Shown here in pieces: positions 28,201 through 35,323 of a stretch of DNA of 64,000 bases. A model generated the notes under the pieces. That model ran no database searches, was not told where the DNA came from, and saw nothing but the letters and a program-made list of their open reading frames with translations. Each line of letters starts with the position of its first letter. The first letter of the stretch is position 1. The stretch spans positions 61,509-125,508 of the forward strand of contig JAQUMH010000008.1 of assembly GCA_028718185.1 (NCBI GenBank). The letters are read 5' to 3'. The DNA comes from Elusimicrobiota bacterium. GTDB lineage: Bacteria > Elusimicrobiota > UBA8919. Made by a program: the position numbers and the translations under genes.

Positions 28201-28580
28201 AATAATATTTTCATTAAGGTGATAAATCCATCTAAAATAATGATGCAAACAAATAGACTCATTAAAATCCAAAAAACCATAACATAGTAAAGCGTTGGTT
28301 TTCCAAAAGCAATTATCTTTGATTGAAAAAGCAGCAGGTACGAGATTAAAAATATAGAGGCGATTGTTATCCAGTATGGTTTCTTTTTCAATAAAATCAA
28401 TCTGATTAAAGAATCAAAAATTGAGAATCCTAAAATAAAAACCCACCAGTATTTTTCAAATAGTTGTAAAATTGTAACAGAGGTGCTCCAACTTGCAAAT
28501 TTGATAACTAATGCAAAAATTAAAAAGTGCATTAATACAACAAACACCGGTTTTCTCAACATTTCAAAAATCTTTTTCAT
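22203..28580 (-). CDS. Alpha-2-macroglobulin with N-terminal membrane domain
   Basis: A protein of about 2125 residues. Bacterial alpha-2-macroglobulins trap proteases that reach the periplasm and work with PBP1C in repair of the wall. The thioester motif is CTEQ (Cys near 1668) in YPYGCTEQITSQ. Macroglobulin domains, a bait region and the alpha-helical thioester domain (LSDGSFTMWQGG) are recognisable. The first 390 residues carry eight or more hydrophobic segments instead of a lipobox, which is unusual. GGAGG fixes the start at 28580, and the first 17 nt overlap the end of the SpoIID gene, which suggests translational coupling. Confidence 0.92.
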   Translation of the reverse strand: MKKIFEMLRKPVFVVLMHFLIFALVIKFASWSTSVTILQLFEKYWWVFILGFSIFDSLIRLILLKKKPYWITIASIFLISYLLLFQSKIIAFGKPTLYYVMVFWILMSLFVCIIILDGFITLMKILLGLPVLRIFKKPAVFLILSLSALVYLSHILYPNITYQFVQFFNTHWIAIAIIIPVISAYLRKNNYTKQAEYLKGIAIFFLSYCLCNIIPINRILANWIMSIWIKIFGPNSITTLFAMKAASKFGASALLSLYTFLQSFTRALNSGFTNISWILFTSCWIHIYLEEIKLSLLSVFTKSPKNQTEKKGILFKTALFVGKNVDLIGKGIVKLTVRTTSKLKLYIKPIIKVAVIIALILLGRWLGIKIYERYVVTVTEFSPEGQIPQKSIIRVTFSDAIKPKIDDLSQLNCFIIEPPITGDYNVESDRTIVFVPREPLKPSTKYDVRLDSKNLQSLKMKRVQSGKKIKFNTEMFKVTNVNLFYLYDLAKNVEKQVMGEINFNYPVNMETLITKMKFFQDSKPVTFELEKSNLQTRFYFKTGIIQREDKEQEVKLVIEKGLSCTGGTVPIEEDFIRNMKLPEKEKFNVSQIKLWHEPGNTFITVLFNMPVSKQQIEKSISVSPPVTYNIETEYCYAVLKGDFKPNVGYKIEVSAGAISKTGEILAKTSKEYITISDLPSSAKFSHEGKILPLDGEMNIEVKTINLDHVNVSVQKIFRNNLIQFLNNEYYTPMSTHVYSGSYAVEGGMINEEVTQYINLRKLHNAPYKGFFKIDINDTKNYWNRDTRWFLCTDLGIIAKRSGDDLIVYVLSIKNLKPIIDAKLQLISSTNQVMEEKRTSESGKVVFENWSKNPNGFYPYFIIVEKGDDWSFMKFDDTQMNQHQFQIAGEPYTKEGMEAFVTPERDLYRPGEKAYITAIVRNKDFSTPPELPVRLIVTDPQGSEFNRIEKRWNQNGMVSFEVEFPVSALTGHYSANLFRIDKNESIGSTSFKVEEFLPDKLKVEIVPDKTAIESGAMLVFSVFGKQMFGPPAPGNKLVTSVRFIPRVFSHASFTGYIFSDNSRRFTEETQKLGESNLDENGTKKYEIEVPPIRPPSALTAYIYTEVFDSGGRPVSAAIQVPVNSYPYYLGAKTEKKPVHLVKEDIKVDYVAIDSSGKLQNLKNIQILVKRKLWYSIFRFSSWGRGEYQSSTYEEVVLQKVVDIDGKGSFSFTPDVVGEYYIYIGNEDSMCTGFSVNVVGTGYQAWGMETPEKLDISVDKATYNTGEQAVVNIRAPFNGKLFLTVEREKVLYTQIVNITDNKAQVSIPVNVEYLPNVYIVGLLVRTPDEKNKTLPMVSFGIIPLNISKVSKTITLDWDCKTEVESKDGIDVKIKVSGEPGKTNVVLAAVDQGILQITNFKTPDPLEYFYRKKSLTTQSYSLFDMILPDVKANKLAVGGDGVEFSRRHLNPIVAKKPKSFAEYSGILTPDENGEVKHHFVTKGFNGEVRVMVMAVNGNKYCSSDKNITVADSIVLLANFPRFIAPSDQFQIPIQIYNKTGKSGNFKTTIKAEGPVELTAGSENTVFLNNKQEKKIVFMARAKNNAGLAKFSVTTTGADCSANYETELSVRPFAHLETVVKQGKLKPGQNTEIKVPADFISYGQRLRLTFSSNPLIQYLRCLDYLIGYPYGCTEQITSQMFPLLYFKELGLATGRFAKQANSVDMYVQEGIKKLEKAQLSDGSFTMWQGGSSYSLWLSLYASHFLIEANRLGYKVNPTVIGRIYSFINRLNVVPQNEGRLDRRQFNVDQEINVYMLYLKTLTRSPDRESMSFLLNNRIKTLDEVDRSLLSLSYSEIGDRNTASRILVPDFKSIFLYREQFGSFNSPIRNTAMYLSAIAQADPQSPKVNDIIRYLGENMKNGHFGNTQEDAWVFISLGKAFQSLDYDIQTQILVNGAQYKIIEGKTDTVNDNSLSGKNITLKNICAKDSYYHFIAEGTPLKKSEKDSFNGLEVNRKYYDKSGKEINLSNVVQGELVVISLSVKPKETVHNLVIVDLLPAGFEIENSRLQSHGDLDFEPELSLSPACQDIRDDRILIFADEISGKQTFSYTVRAVTPGRFTIPNIYAEAMYDPDINGEEYQKDYLVIVPNN

Positions 28581-29742
28581 ACGACCTCCAATTTGAAATA
28601 TCACAATTCGGATAATAATGATTTATTATTTCCTTGTAATTAAAACCTCTCTTTGCCATTTCTTTTGCACCACTTTGACACATGCCTATGCGATGACCGA
28701 AACCATATCCTGAAAAAACATAAGAATCGTTTCTTTCAGCAATAATGTTAAAAAAATTGCTGTCAATTCCTTTATAACCAAGTTGGGCGAGTTTTCGTCT
28801 AAAGTCCATAACAGTCATTTTTTTATCACCCATACAAATATATGTTATATCACCTGAGTTGTTTTTTATCAAAAGAACCTTTTCTTTACTCTCATGTAAA
28901 TCAAAACATTGGATTATAATATTTTTAGAAAGTTTGGTTTCCCATTTGAATCTGGGGCTGTTTTTACAATACGCATTTCCTGCATTGTCAATATCTTTTA
29001 CGCTGATAAACTGTTTATTTTCATCAGTATTTGGCCAGACATCTGACGGGATACAAGTTCTCCCGCCACAACAGGAATGAAAGACTGCTTCCATACATTT
29101 TCCCTGAAAAGTTAATATTTCTTTTTCTGTTTCTAAAACTGCATCATAAACTTTTTGATTGAACGTCTTGTATGTTCCGTCGTACGCCTGGCAACAGGCA
29201 AAACGGGAATCACAAACATTAAATCCATTTTTTTTATGTTTTCTTAAATTAAAAATTGCATAACTTCTGGAAACAAGTGCTTGTGCTTTTAAAGCTTCTA
29301 TATCTGATTCCGGACCAATTTCTTTTGCAACTACTGCCGTCAGATATTTATTAAATCCAATTTTATTAATTGCAAGTAGAATTCCATCCCTACCCCTTAT
29401 AATTATTTCTTCTTCATACTTTTTCGTAACTTCTTTTTCAATATTTTTAATCGTTAAAAAAGTATTTGGAATGATTATTAATTTTTTTGCTTTAATTACA
29501 TCTGTTTTTCCATTTGTTGTTAAAGTGACTTTTAAATCATTAGAAACATTCTCTGCGGTAAGATTTATACTTGTTTTGGTTCTTAATACGATTTTACCGT
29601 CAATATTAATTTCTCCACCGTCAGGAACGTCCATGGCAAGAAGCGGGGTTTCTTTCAATCGGGTAAGCCCAATCATTATGGTATTTTCTGCTTGAATATT
29701 GCATGATAAAAGGAATAGCGATATTAAAAACAAAAAATGCAT
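28564..29742 (-). CDS. SpoIID/LytB-domain protein
   Basis: A 392-residue protein with a signal peptide (FLISLFLLSCNIQA; the Cys could also be a lipobox). It carries the SpoIID domain: AVVAKEIGPESDIEALKAQA with the conserved Glu, ALVSRSYA, CCQAYDG, FHSCCGG and SGYGFGHRIGMCQSG. In Bacillus this family cuts glycan strands as lytic transglycosylases. Relatives in diderms are common and not linked to sporulation. It is the first gene of the operon with alpha-2-macroglobulin and PBP1C, so a wall-processing role fits. A promoter places the transcript start only about 3 nt before the ATG. Confidence 0.88.
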   Translation of the reverse strand: MHFLFLISLFLLSCNIQAENTIMIGLTRLKETPLLAMDVPDGGEINIDGKIVLRTKTSINLTAENVSNDLKVTLTTNGKTDVIKAKKLIIIPNTFLTIKNIEKEVTKKYEEEIIIRGRDGILLAINKIGFNKYLTAVVAKEIGPESDIEALKAQALVSRSYAIFNLRKHKKNGFNVCDSRFACCQAYDGTYKTFNQKVYDAVLETEKEILTFQGKCMEAVFHSCCGGRTCIPSDVWPNTDENKQFISVKDIDNAGNAYCKNSPRFKWETKLSKNIIIQCFDLHESKEKVLLIKNNSGDITYICMGDKKMTVMDFRRKLAQLGYKGIDSNFFNIIAERNDSYVFSGYGFGHRIGMCQSGAKEMAKRGFNYKEIINHYYPNCDISNWRSYEKDF

Positions 29743-29751
29743 GTTAAAGTT

Positions 29752-29779
29752 ATTTTATCATAATTTTCATAGAAGTCAA
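29752..29779 (-). promoter_or_regulatory. Promoter of the SpoIID operon (leaderless)
   Basis: On the minus strand, TTGACT (29779-29774) and TAAAAT (29757-29752) are 16 nt apart. Nine bases separate the -10 box from the ATG at 29742, so the mRNA would have almost no leader, and no Shine-Dalgarno site is present. Confidence 0.7.
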
Positions 29780-29799
29780 GAAATTGAAAAACCTGAAAG

Positions 29800-29828
29800 T
29801 TGACATATCGTCCATCTTTTTATATAAT
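29800..29828 (+). promoter_or_regulatory. Perfect-consensus sigma-70 promoter
   Basis: TTGACA at 29800, 17 nt, TATAAT at 29823. It faces the TPR gene at 30000 and gives a leader of about 165 nt. The leader contains the hairpin CCAACTTTAGTTGG at 29851-29864, a member of the dispersed palindrome family. Confidence 0.85.
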
Positions 29829-29999
29829 TTTACTCACCTGCAAAGAATGTCGCCAACTTTAGTTGGTGGATAAATGTAGAGGGGTAATCCCTATGTTACA
29901 TCGGGATAATTCACGATTGTTTGTGTACAATGCCTGCCAATCGGTTTATGTGTTGGGGAGCATAATTCGCCAACTAAGAGTAGTGAGGTTCCAGTATTT

Positions 30000-31610
30000 A
30001 TGAGAAGAATATTATTAATTACATTTTTTATCTTTTGTGGTTTACTGTCTGGCAGTCTTTTTGGGCAGACTTATATAGAAGATACTTATAATGCCGGCAT
30101 GAAGCAATTTCAAGACGGCGATTATAAGTCTGCGATAACGTCGTTTGATTTGGTAATTTCAACTGCAACAAAAAAAGATAAGGATTTATGTGCAAAAGCA
30201 CATCTTTCTAAGGCAGATTCATTGTTAGAGATATTAGATTTAGATTCAGCATTGAAAGAATATGGGTTAATAACGGAAAAGTTTCCCAATACAAATGAAT
30301 CACTGAAAGCGAGATTAGGCATTGGGCTTGTGTATTATAAAAAGAACGATTATGACAGGACCCGGGAATATTTTATAAATTTTGTAAAAAGATATGGCGG
30401 GACTAAAATAGTGGATGACGCACAGTACTGGCTTGGTATGCTGCACTTTAAGAATAAAAACTTTAAAAAGGCTGCTGTTTCCTTTACCGCACTTGTCCAG
30501 AATTATCCTAAATCTAATTATGCTGCCGAAGGCTGGCTCCGTCTTGGTGACTGCTATTATGAATTAAAGAAATATAAATCCGCCAGAAATTCCTATAGAA
30601 GTATTTTAACAAAATATTCAGACAGCCCCCAAGCCGAGTTTGCACTTTACAACATAGGAAGAACCTACGAGGCAGAAGGTTCCATATCAGATTATATTGC
30701 TATTTATGTCCAGTTTGCTGAAAAATATCCAAAATCACAAATTTCGCCTGAGATTTTAAGCCAGATCGGAGAGTATTTTTACAAGAAAAAGGATTACGAT
30801 AAATCTGCAAAATATTTTGAAATGCTTTTTACAAATTTTCCTGATAATGATTTAGCAGAAAATGCACAGTTCATCCGTTCTAAGATATATTATAAAAATG
30901 GAGCCAGAACGGAAGCCATAAATTCGTTTAGTAAATTTTTAGAGAAATATCCGTTAAGTAAAAATTGTGCTGAAGCGTTGCTTTACTTAGGTAATTGTTA
31001 TCTTGATGCAGCAGATTATCAAAAAGCGATTGAATATTATGAGAAAGGGTTAAAAGGTGAGCCGGCTGAAAGTGAAATATCCGCTATGATGAGATATAAT
31101 TGCGGGCAAGCTTACGAAAAAGTAGGTAATCTTATAGAAGCAGAAAAATGTTTCAGCGAAATTCTTTATCGTTATCCAAAATCAATTGCCGCAGCAAAGA
31201 TGTACCTGAAACGGGGTGTCGATTTAGAAAGAAGCGGTGATTATTTTGCTGCAGTTGAGAATTATGAGCTTGCCGCAACGATAGCAAAAAATAAAAACAT
31301 ACAAAAAAGCGATTCATTAAGTAATAACTTGGAAGAAGAAGTCGGAGCGTTAGCACAAAAGAAAGCGGCAGATTGTTATTTTATGCAGAAAAAGTTTAAA
31401 GAAGCGTCCCGTGAATATTTAAAAGTGGTTTATTTATTCAGCGATTCGGAACTTGTTCCGGAAGCGCATTATATGTCAGCCCGTGCTTCTGAAGAGATTG
31501 GTTATATAAAAGAAGCAAAAGAAAATTACGAAATTGTTAAGAAAAAATATGCCGATACCGACTGGGCGAAAAAATCAGAAGAAAGATTACAAGAATTGAG
31601 TAAAAAGTAA
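30000..31610 (+). CDS. Secreted tetratricopeptide repeat protein
   Basis: A 536-residue protein with a signal peptide (FIFCGLLSGSLFG-Q). The mature part is an array of about twelve TPR units of the YbgF/BamD type, each with a pattern like YPKSNYAAEGWLRLGDCYYE (about residues 170-190). The units run from residue 28 to the end. Such periplasmic TPR proteins act as scaffolds in Tol-Pal, gliding or outer-membrane assembly. The partner cannot be told. A strong promoter drives it, and the HEAT repeat gene follows 145 bp later. Confidence 0.8.
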   Translation: MRRILLITFFIFCGLLSGSLFGQTYIEDTYNAGMKQFQDGDYKSAITSFDLVISTATKKDKDLCAKAHLSKADSLLEILDLDSALKEYGLITEKFPNTNESLKARLGIGLVYYKKNDYDRTREYFINFVKRYGGTKIVDDAQYWLGMLHFKNKNFKKAAVSFTALVQNYPKSNYAAEGWLRLGDCYYELKKYKSARNSYRSILTKYSDSPQAEFALYNIGRTYEAEGSISDYIAIYVQFAEKYPKSQISPEILSQIGEYFYKKKDYDKSAKYFEMLFTNFPDNDLAENAQFIRSKIYYKNGARTEAINSFSKFLEKYPLSKNCAEALLYLGNCYLDAADYQKAIEYYEKGLKGEPAESEISAMMRYNCGQAYEKVGNLIEAEKCFSEILYRYPKSIAAAKMYLKRGVDLERSGDYFAAVENYELAATIAKNKNIQKSDSLSNNLEEEVGALAQKKAADCYFMQKKFKEASREYLKVVYLFSDSELVPEAHYMSARASEEIGYIKEAKENYEIVKKKYADTDWAKKSEERLQELSKK

Positions 31611-31622
31611 AAAATATAAAAG

Positions 31623-31704
31623 ATTGAAATTTATGGAAATTAGGAAATAAGTAGAAATTAATAGAAATAAGGAAGTAACAATAAATTTCAACAAATTTCA
31701 ATAA
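31623..31704. repeat. AT-rich imperfect inverted repeat
   Basis: ATTGAAATTTATGGAAATTA at 31623-31642 is nearly the reverse complement of the stretch at 31683-31704 (AATTTCAACAAATTTCAAT). Between them GAAATTA and GAAATAA units repeat. It sits between the TPR and HEAT genes and has no coding potential. Confidence 0.55.
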
Positions 31705-31755
31705 ATTACGCGAAGCATGTTTCAAAAAAAGTAAAGTATAAATCGGGAGGTTAAA

Positions 31756-32622
31756 ATGATAAACAGTAAGCGAAATAAAGATTTGAGATGGTTGTTAATT
31801 TCCAGCTTTTTATTCATATCTTTTTCTATTTATTTATTTGCGGAAGTTAAAAAAGATGTTGTAACTAAAGGCTCGCCTAAAGAGGAAGTTAAAAAATCGA
31901 CAAGCGTTCCTGAAAATACCGTTAAAATGACCCCTGCAGAAGCAAAACCGAAAGCTGATACAAGAACCAACGTTCAAAAACTAAAAGATGAAAATTGGAT
32001 GGTAAGAAGAAATGCAGCAATAAGCTTGGGAACCGAAAAAAACAAGAAAGCAGTTCTTCCACTTATAGATTTGCTTAAAGATAAAAATATTGAAGTCCGC
32101 CGCTGTTCTGCCGTGGCGCTTGGTGATATTGGCGATAAACAGGCAGTTCCCTTTTTGATAAAAGCACTTAGCGATCCTGACGGTGGAATGATTATTGATA
32201 CTGCTAACTCGCTTGGCAAATTACAAGACCCTTCTGCAATCGAAGGACTTAAAAAAATCCTTCTTGATGGGCGTTCAATAGTAAGGACTGCTTCTTTAAG
32301 GGCATTAATATCTTTTGATGTTCCGGAAGTTCGGACAATAATAGTTGAACGACTTGGTGATGAAGCAGAAGGCATCCGTATTTTGGCTACTCAGCAGGCA
32401 GCAACGCTAAAACTCAAATCTGCAGTTCCGAATATAATAAAAAATCTATCAGATATGAATGTAACTATAAAAACCGAATCTATAAAAGCTCTTGCTGAAA
32501 TCGGAGACAAATCAGCAATTGACCCATTAAAAAAGTTATTAGATGATAAAAATCCTGATATTGTCTCTGCAGTAAAAGATGCAATTTCAAAAATACAAAC
32601 AAGTGAAAAAAAGCAGAAATAG
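31756..32622 (+). CDS. HEAT-repeat protein with N-terminal anchor
   Basis: A 288-residue protein. Residues 10-28 form a signal anchor, then a Lys/Pro/Thr-rich linker, then six HEAT (PBS lyase-type) repeats from residue 72. Typical units are LKDKNIEVRRCSAVALGDIG and LLDDKNPDIVSAVKDAI. Such solenoids bind other proteins. GGGAGG lies before the ATG. The gene is probably co-transcribed with the TPR gene and ends at a repeat-derived terminator at 32691. No catalytic motif is present. Confidence 0.78.
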   Translation: MINSKRNKDLRWLLISSFLFISFSIYLFAEVKKDVVTKGSPKEEVKKSTSVPENTVKMTPAEAKPKADTRTNVQKLKDENWMVRRNAAISLGTEKNKKAVLPLIDLLKDKNIEVRRCSAVALGDIGDKQAVPFLIKALSDPDGGMIIDTANSLGKLQDPSAIEGLKKILLDGRSIVRTASLRALISFDVPEVRTIIVERLGDEAEGIRILATQQAATLKLKSAVPNIIKNLSDMNVTIKTESIKALAEIGDKSAIDPLKKLLDDKNPDIVSAVKDAISKIQTSEKKQK

Positions 32623-32681
32623 TTTGGTAATTACTTTTACAGAATAGGTAAACTTTAAGTGGTTGATATGCCTTATATATT

Positions 32682-32760
32682 TGTGTAGCCGCAGAGCGTT
32701 AGCTCTGCTTTTTTTATTATTTGCTATAGAGTTTTATTTTTCCCTTTTGTTTTTTGAAAA
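32682..32760. repeat. Direct repeat, left copy, with XRE 3' relic
   Basis: About 79 bp match 34062-34140 at roughly 85 percent identity. The minus strand of this copy reads FSKNKREK followed by a stop (32760-32734), corresponding to the last residues FSKNKRKK of the XRE regulator. It is therefore a relic of a second xre 3' end plus its downstream hairpin. The two copies bracket the DUF4143 ATPase. Confidence 0.75.
32691..32716 (+). terminator. Repeat-derived intrinsic terminator
   Basis: GCAGAGCGTTAGCTCTGC forms a 7-bp stem with loop GTTA and is followed by seven T. It is a member of the TGTAG palindrome family, here serving the HEAT gene. Confidence 0.75.
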
Positions 32761-32770
32761 CATTTTTCCC

Positions 32771-32799
32771 TTGACAAAATTGCATATATTTATTAAAAT
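32771..32799 (+). promoter_or_regulatory. Promoter of the DUF4143 ATPase (leaderless)
   Basis: TTGACA at 32771, 17 nt, TAAAAT at 32794. Nine bases separate the -10 box from the ATG at 32809. There is no Shine-Dalgarno site, so the message should be leaderless. Confidence 0.75.
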
Positions 32800-32808
32800 A
32801 CGGATACT

Positions 32809-33939
32809 ATGATACCCAGATTTATTGAAAATCAGATACTGTCATCTCTCAAACCAGGCAAAGTCATTGGACTTTTTGGTGCCAGAAGAACCGGTAAAAC
32901 CGTATTGATGAATATGGTAAAAGAAAAATTAAAAAATAAGCCGGTTCTAATGGTAAATGGTGAAAATTTAGATGTGATAGAAATATTAGCAAGTCAGAGA
33001 TTAAGCATTCTTGAAAAGTTTGTATCCGGGTATAAATATCTTTTTATAGATGAAGCCCAGAAAATACCTAATATCGGACTCAATCTAAAACTTATTGTTG
33101 ACAATATTCCTGGGATTTCAATTTTCGTTTCCGGCTCATCCGCTTTTGACTTAAAAAACAAAATAGGAGAACCGCTGGTGGGGAGAAGTAAATTCTATTA
33201 TTTCTATCCCATAGCACAACTAGAATTAAACAATTATCAGAATTTTCTTAAAAACAAGGAAAACTTGGAGGACAGATTAATATACGGAATGTATCCGCAG
33301 GTTCTAATGGACAAAACTTTGAAAGGTAAAAAAGAACTGCTTGAATCAATAAGAGACGGATACTTATTGAGGGATATACTGCAATTAGATAATCTTAAAA
33401 ACTCCTTGTTCATATTTAATTTATTGCGTCTCATAGCATTCCAGATTGGTAATGATATTTCATATTCTGAACTCGCCAACAACTTAAATGCAAATAAAAA
33501 GACAGTAATGAGATATCTTGAATTACTTGAAAAATCATTTGTGATATTTTCTCTATGCGGGTTTAGCAGGAATTTAAGAAAAGAATATACAAAAACACCG
33601 CGCTATTATTTTTGGGACAACGGTGTTCGTAATGCTATTATTTCAAATTATAATGGTATTACTATGCGGGATGACATAGGAAAATTATGGGAAAATTATT
33701 GTATTTCAGAAAGAATAAAAAAATTAAATTACAAAAACATTCATTGCAATAAATATTTTTGGAGAACTTACGACCAGAAAGAAATTGATTTAGTGGAAGA
33801 AAGAGGAGGACGGCTCTGGGGTTTTGAATGCAAATGGAAAGTAAAAAATGTTAAGCCACCAAAAGATTTCATTGAAACATACAAAGATTCTAAATTCACA
33901 ATTATAAACCAGGATAATTATTTTGATATTATAGGATAA
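32809..33939 (+). CDS. DUF4143-type AAA ATPase
   Basis: A 376-residue ATPase. The Walker A motif is GARRTGKT (24-31), Walker B LFIDEAQ (78-84), and sensor-like FVSGSSAFDL follows. The C-terminal half carries the DUF4143 domain with a winged-helix segment (YSELANNLNANKKTVMRYLE). A PDDEXK-like core completes it (WRTYDQKEIDLVEERGG then FECKWK). Such genes are abundant and often horizontally spread. Their function is unclear, with proposed roles in DNA binding or mobile-element control. The gene lies between direct repeats with its own promoter and terminator. Confidence 0.88.
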   Translation: MIPRFIENQILSSLKPGKVIGLFGARRTGKTVLMNMVKEKLKNKPVLMVNGENLDVIEILASQRLSILEKFVSGYKYLFIDEAQKIPNIGLNLKLIVDNIPGISIFVSGSSAFDLKNKIGEPLVGRSKFYYFYPIAQLELNNYQNFLKNKENLEDRLIYGMYPQVLMDKTLKGKKELLESIRDGYLLRDILQLDNLKNSLFIFNLLRLIAFQIGNDISYSELANNLNANKKTVMRYLELLEKSFVIFSLCGFSRNLRKEYTKTPRYYFWDNGVRNAIISNYNGITMRDDIGKLWENYCISERIKKLNYKNIHCNKYFWRTYDQKEIDLVEERGGRLWGFECKWKVKNVKPPKDFIETYKDSKFTIINQDNYFDIIG

Positions 33940-34070
33940 TTAGTTATAGTTTTTTGTTGACCAAAGATTCCCAATAATAACTTTTAGGGATGACGTATTT
34001 AGTGTTCTATTGCAGAATATGGAATAAGCAATCTTTGAATGATAAATACACCCAGTATGTTTATGTAGCT

Positions 34071-34096
34071 GCAGAGCGTTAGCTCTGCTTTTTTTA
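34071..34096 (+). terminator. Repeat-derived intrinsic terminator
   Basis: GCAGAGCGTTAGCTCTGC followed by T-rich sequence, the right-hand partner of the hairpin at 32691. On the plus strand it can end the ATPase transcript. It is part of the direct repeat 34062-34140, which also covers the end of the XRE gene. Confidence 0.7.
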
Positions 34097-34113
34097 TTCT
34101 TTATTATAGAGTT

Positions 34114-34461
34114 TTATTTCTTTCTTTTATTTTTTGAGAAAAGAGAGGTAGCAAGTGAATATAGAAGTGTTTTTTGCCCGTCAGTTTTATCTCGTATAAG
34201 TTGTATTAACTTTTCCGTATGCAAATCATATAAATTTTTAGTTTTTTCTTCTTTCTGGCGAAGTAAAGAATCAACAGGAACATTAAGTGCAGAAGCAATT
34301 TTCTGAAGCGACTTAATACTACATACCTTTCTACCGCCTTCAATATGTGCAATAAAAGTAGGATGAAGCCCCGATTTATCCGCTAATTCTTCCTGAATAA
34401 GTTCTCTTTGTCTCCGAAATTCTTTAATCCTTGACCCAATAATTTTCTGCAGATTGTCCAT
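34114..34461 (-). CDS. XRE-family transcriptional regulator
   Basis: A 115-residue protein. Residues 4-68 are a classical helix-turn-helix: IGSRIKEFRRQRELIQEELA, then SGLHPTFIAHIEGGRKVCS, then LQKIASALNVPVDSLL. The C-terminal 45 residues are basic and helical and may form a dimer arm. TAGGAG precedes the ATG. It is divergent from the three-gene operon at 34711 and probably controls it or itself. A weak minus-strand promoter (TTGACC at 34509-34504) is present. Its 3' end lies in the direct repeat that flanks the ATPase. Confidence 0.87.
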   Translation of the reverse strand: MDNLQKIIGSRIKEFRRQRELIQEELADKSGLHPTFIAHIEGGRKVCSIKSLQKIASALNVPVDSLLRQKEEKTKNLYDLHTEKLIQLIRDKTDGQKTLLYSLATSLFSKNKRKK

Positions 34462-34538
34462 TCATTACTCCTAATCTAATTTTATTAAAAAACACTCTCT
34501 GAAGGTCAATATTGCGATATAACATTAAAATTGTAGCC

Positions 34539-34555
34539 GCAGAGCAAAGCTCTGC
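34539..34555. repeat. TGTAG-type palindrome
   Basis: GCAGAGCAAAGCTCTGC preceded by TTGTAGCC, in the divergent region between the XRE gene and the small operon. No T-run follows. Confidence 0.8.
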
Positions 34556-34624
34556 TAAAACTTAGTTTAGCAATATCATATTTATAACCTTAAAATTAGA
34601 CAATAGTCAATAAATCATACATAC

Positions 34625-34653
34625 TTGACATATAGAGCAATGTATGTTATACT
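34625..34653 (+). promoter_or_regulatory. Promoter of the small three-gene operon
   Basis: TTGACA at 34625, 17 nt, TATACT at 34648. The transcript would start near 34660 and leave a 50-nt leader with a Shine-Dalgarno site. It lies 164 bp from the start of the divergent XRE gene, so it is a natural target for that regulator. Confidence 0.78.
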
Positions 34654-34710
34654 TATTTTAAAAAATATAAAACTAAAAATATTTTATGGAAGAACAAAGG
34701 GAGTGATAGT

Positions 34711-34989
34711 GTGAAATCAAAGAATGCGACTATAATATTAGTAATAGGTATTATTATTTTTTGTATCGAAGTGTGGCAAAATTCTGTTGCAAGTGAAGCG
34801 CTTAATTATTTTAACAGTAATGCCACATGGGATGATTTAAAAAGATGTGTAGATGCTGGACCTTATATTTATAAACAAATTCTTCAAAAACATAATATGG
34901 CAACTTTTTTAATATGGATTGGAGCAATTGGAACTGGACTTGGTGGGTATTTGCTGTATAAGTCAAGCCAAGAAAAAATTTCTGTTTAA
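34711..34989 (+). CDS. Hypothetical small membrane protein
   Basis: A 92-residue protein that starts at GTG, with AGGGAG upstream. Two hydrophobic segments (about 7-24 and 65-83) flank a polar middle, NSNATWDDLKRCVDAGPY. I recognise no family. It is the first gene of an operon with the zinc-ribbon protein 14 bp downstream. Confidence 0.55.
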   Translation: MKSKNATIILVIGIIIFCIEVWQNSVASEALNYFNSNATWDDLKRCVDAGPYIYKQILQKHNMATFLIWIGAIGTGLGGYLLYKSSQEKISV

Positions 34990-35003
34990 GGGGGATTACG
35001 CAT

Positions 35004-35315
35004 ATGATTATGGTATTGCTGATATTATGTGTTCTGACTATCGTAATAGTCTTGTATTCTGCCTTTGCTGGTAAAGGTAAGAGAGTAGAAGAGGTGAAAA
35101 ATGTAAAAGATGATTACGATTCAAAAAAAGATACGGTAATTAAATGTTCCAAATGTGGTTTTGAAAGCAAAATGAAAGAATTTGAGTTGCTTTACTATAT
35201 AGAGTATAAGCAAAGTAGCCAAGTTCTTACTAAAGAAGTAACAGGCGCACAATTATTTGGTGCTAAAAGTATCAGTTGGAAAAATAAATGCTCAAAATGC
35301 GGTAATGTGTTTTAG
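35004..35315 (+). CDS. Membrane-anchored zinc-ribbon protein
   Basis: A 103-residue protein with an N-terminal hydrophobic helix (residues 2-20), a charged linker and a zinc ribbon made of CSKCGFESK and CSKCGNVF. The four Cys would hold one zinc. AAGGGGGA lies before the ATG. It is the second gene of the operon. The next decayed gene also encodes a Cys-pair protein, so this operon may be built around metal-binding envelope proteins. The function is unknown. Confidence 0.6.
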   Translation: MIMVLLILCVLTIVIVLYSAFAGKGKRVEEVKNVKDDYDSKKDTVIKCSKCGFESKMKEFELLYYIEYKQSSQVLTKEVTGAQLFGAKSISWKNKCSKCGNVF

Positions 35316-35323
35316 GAGAAGGT

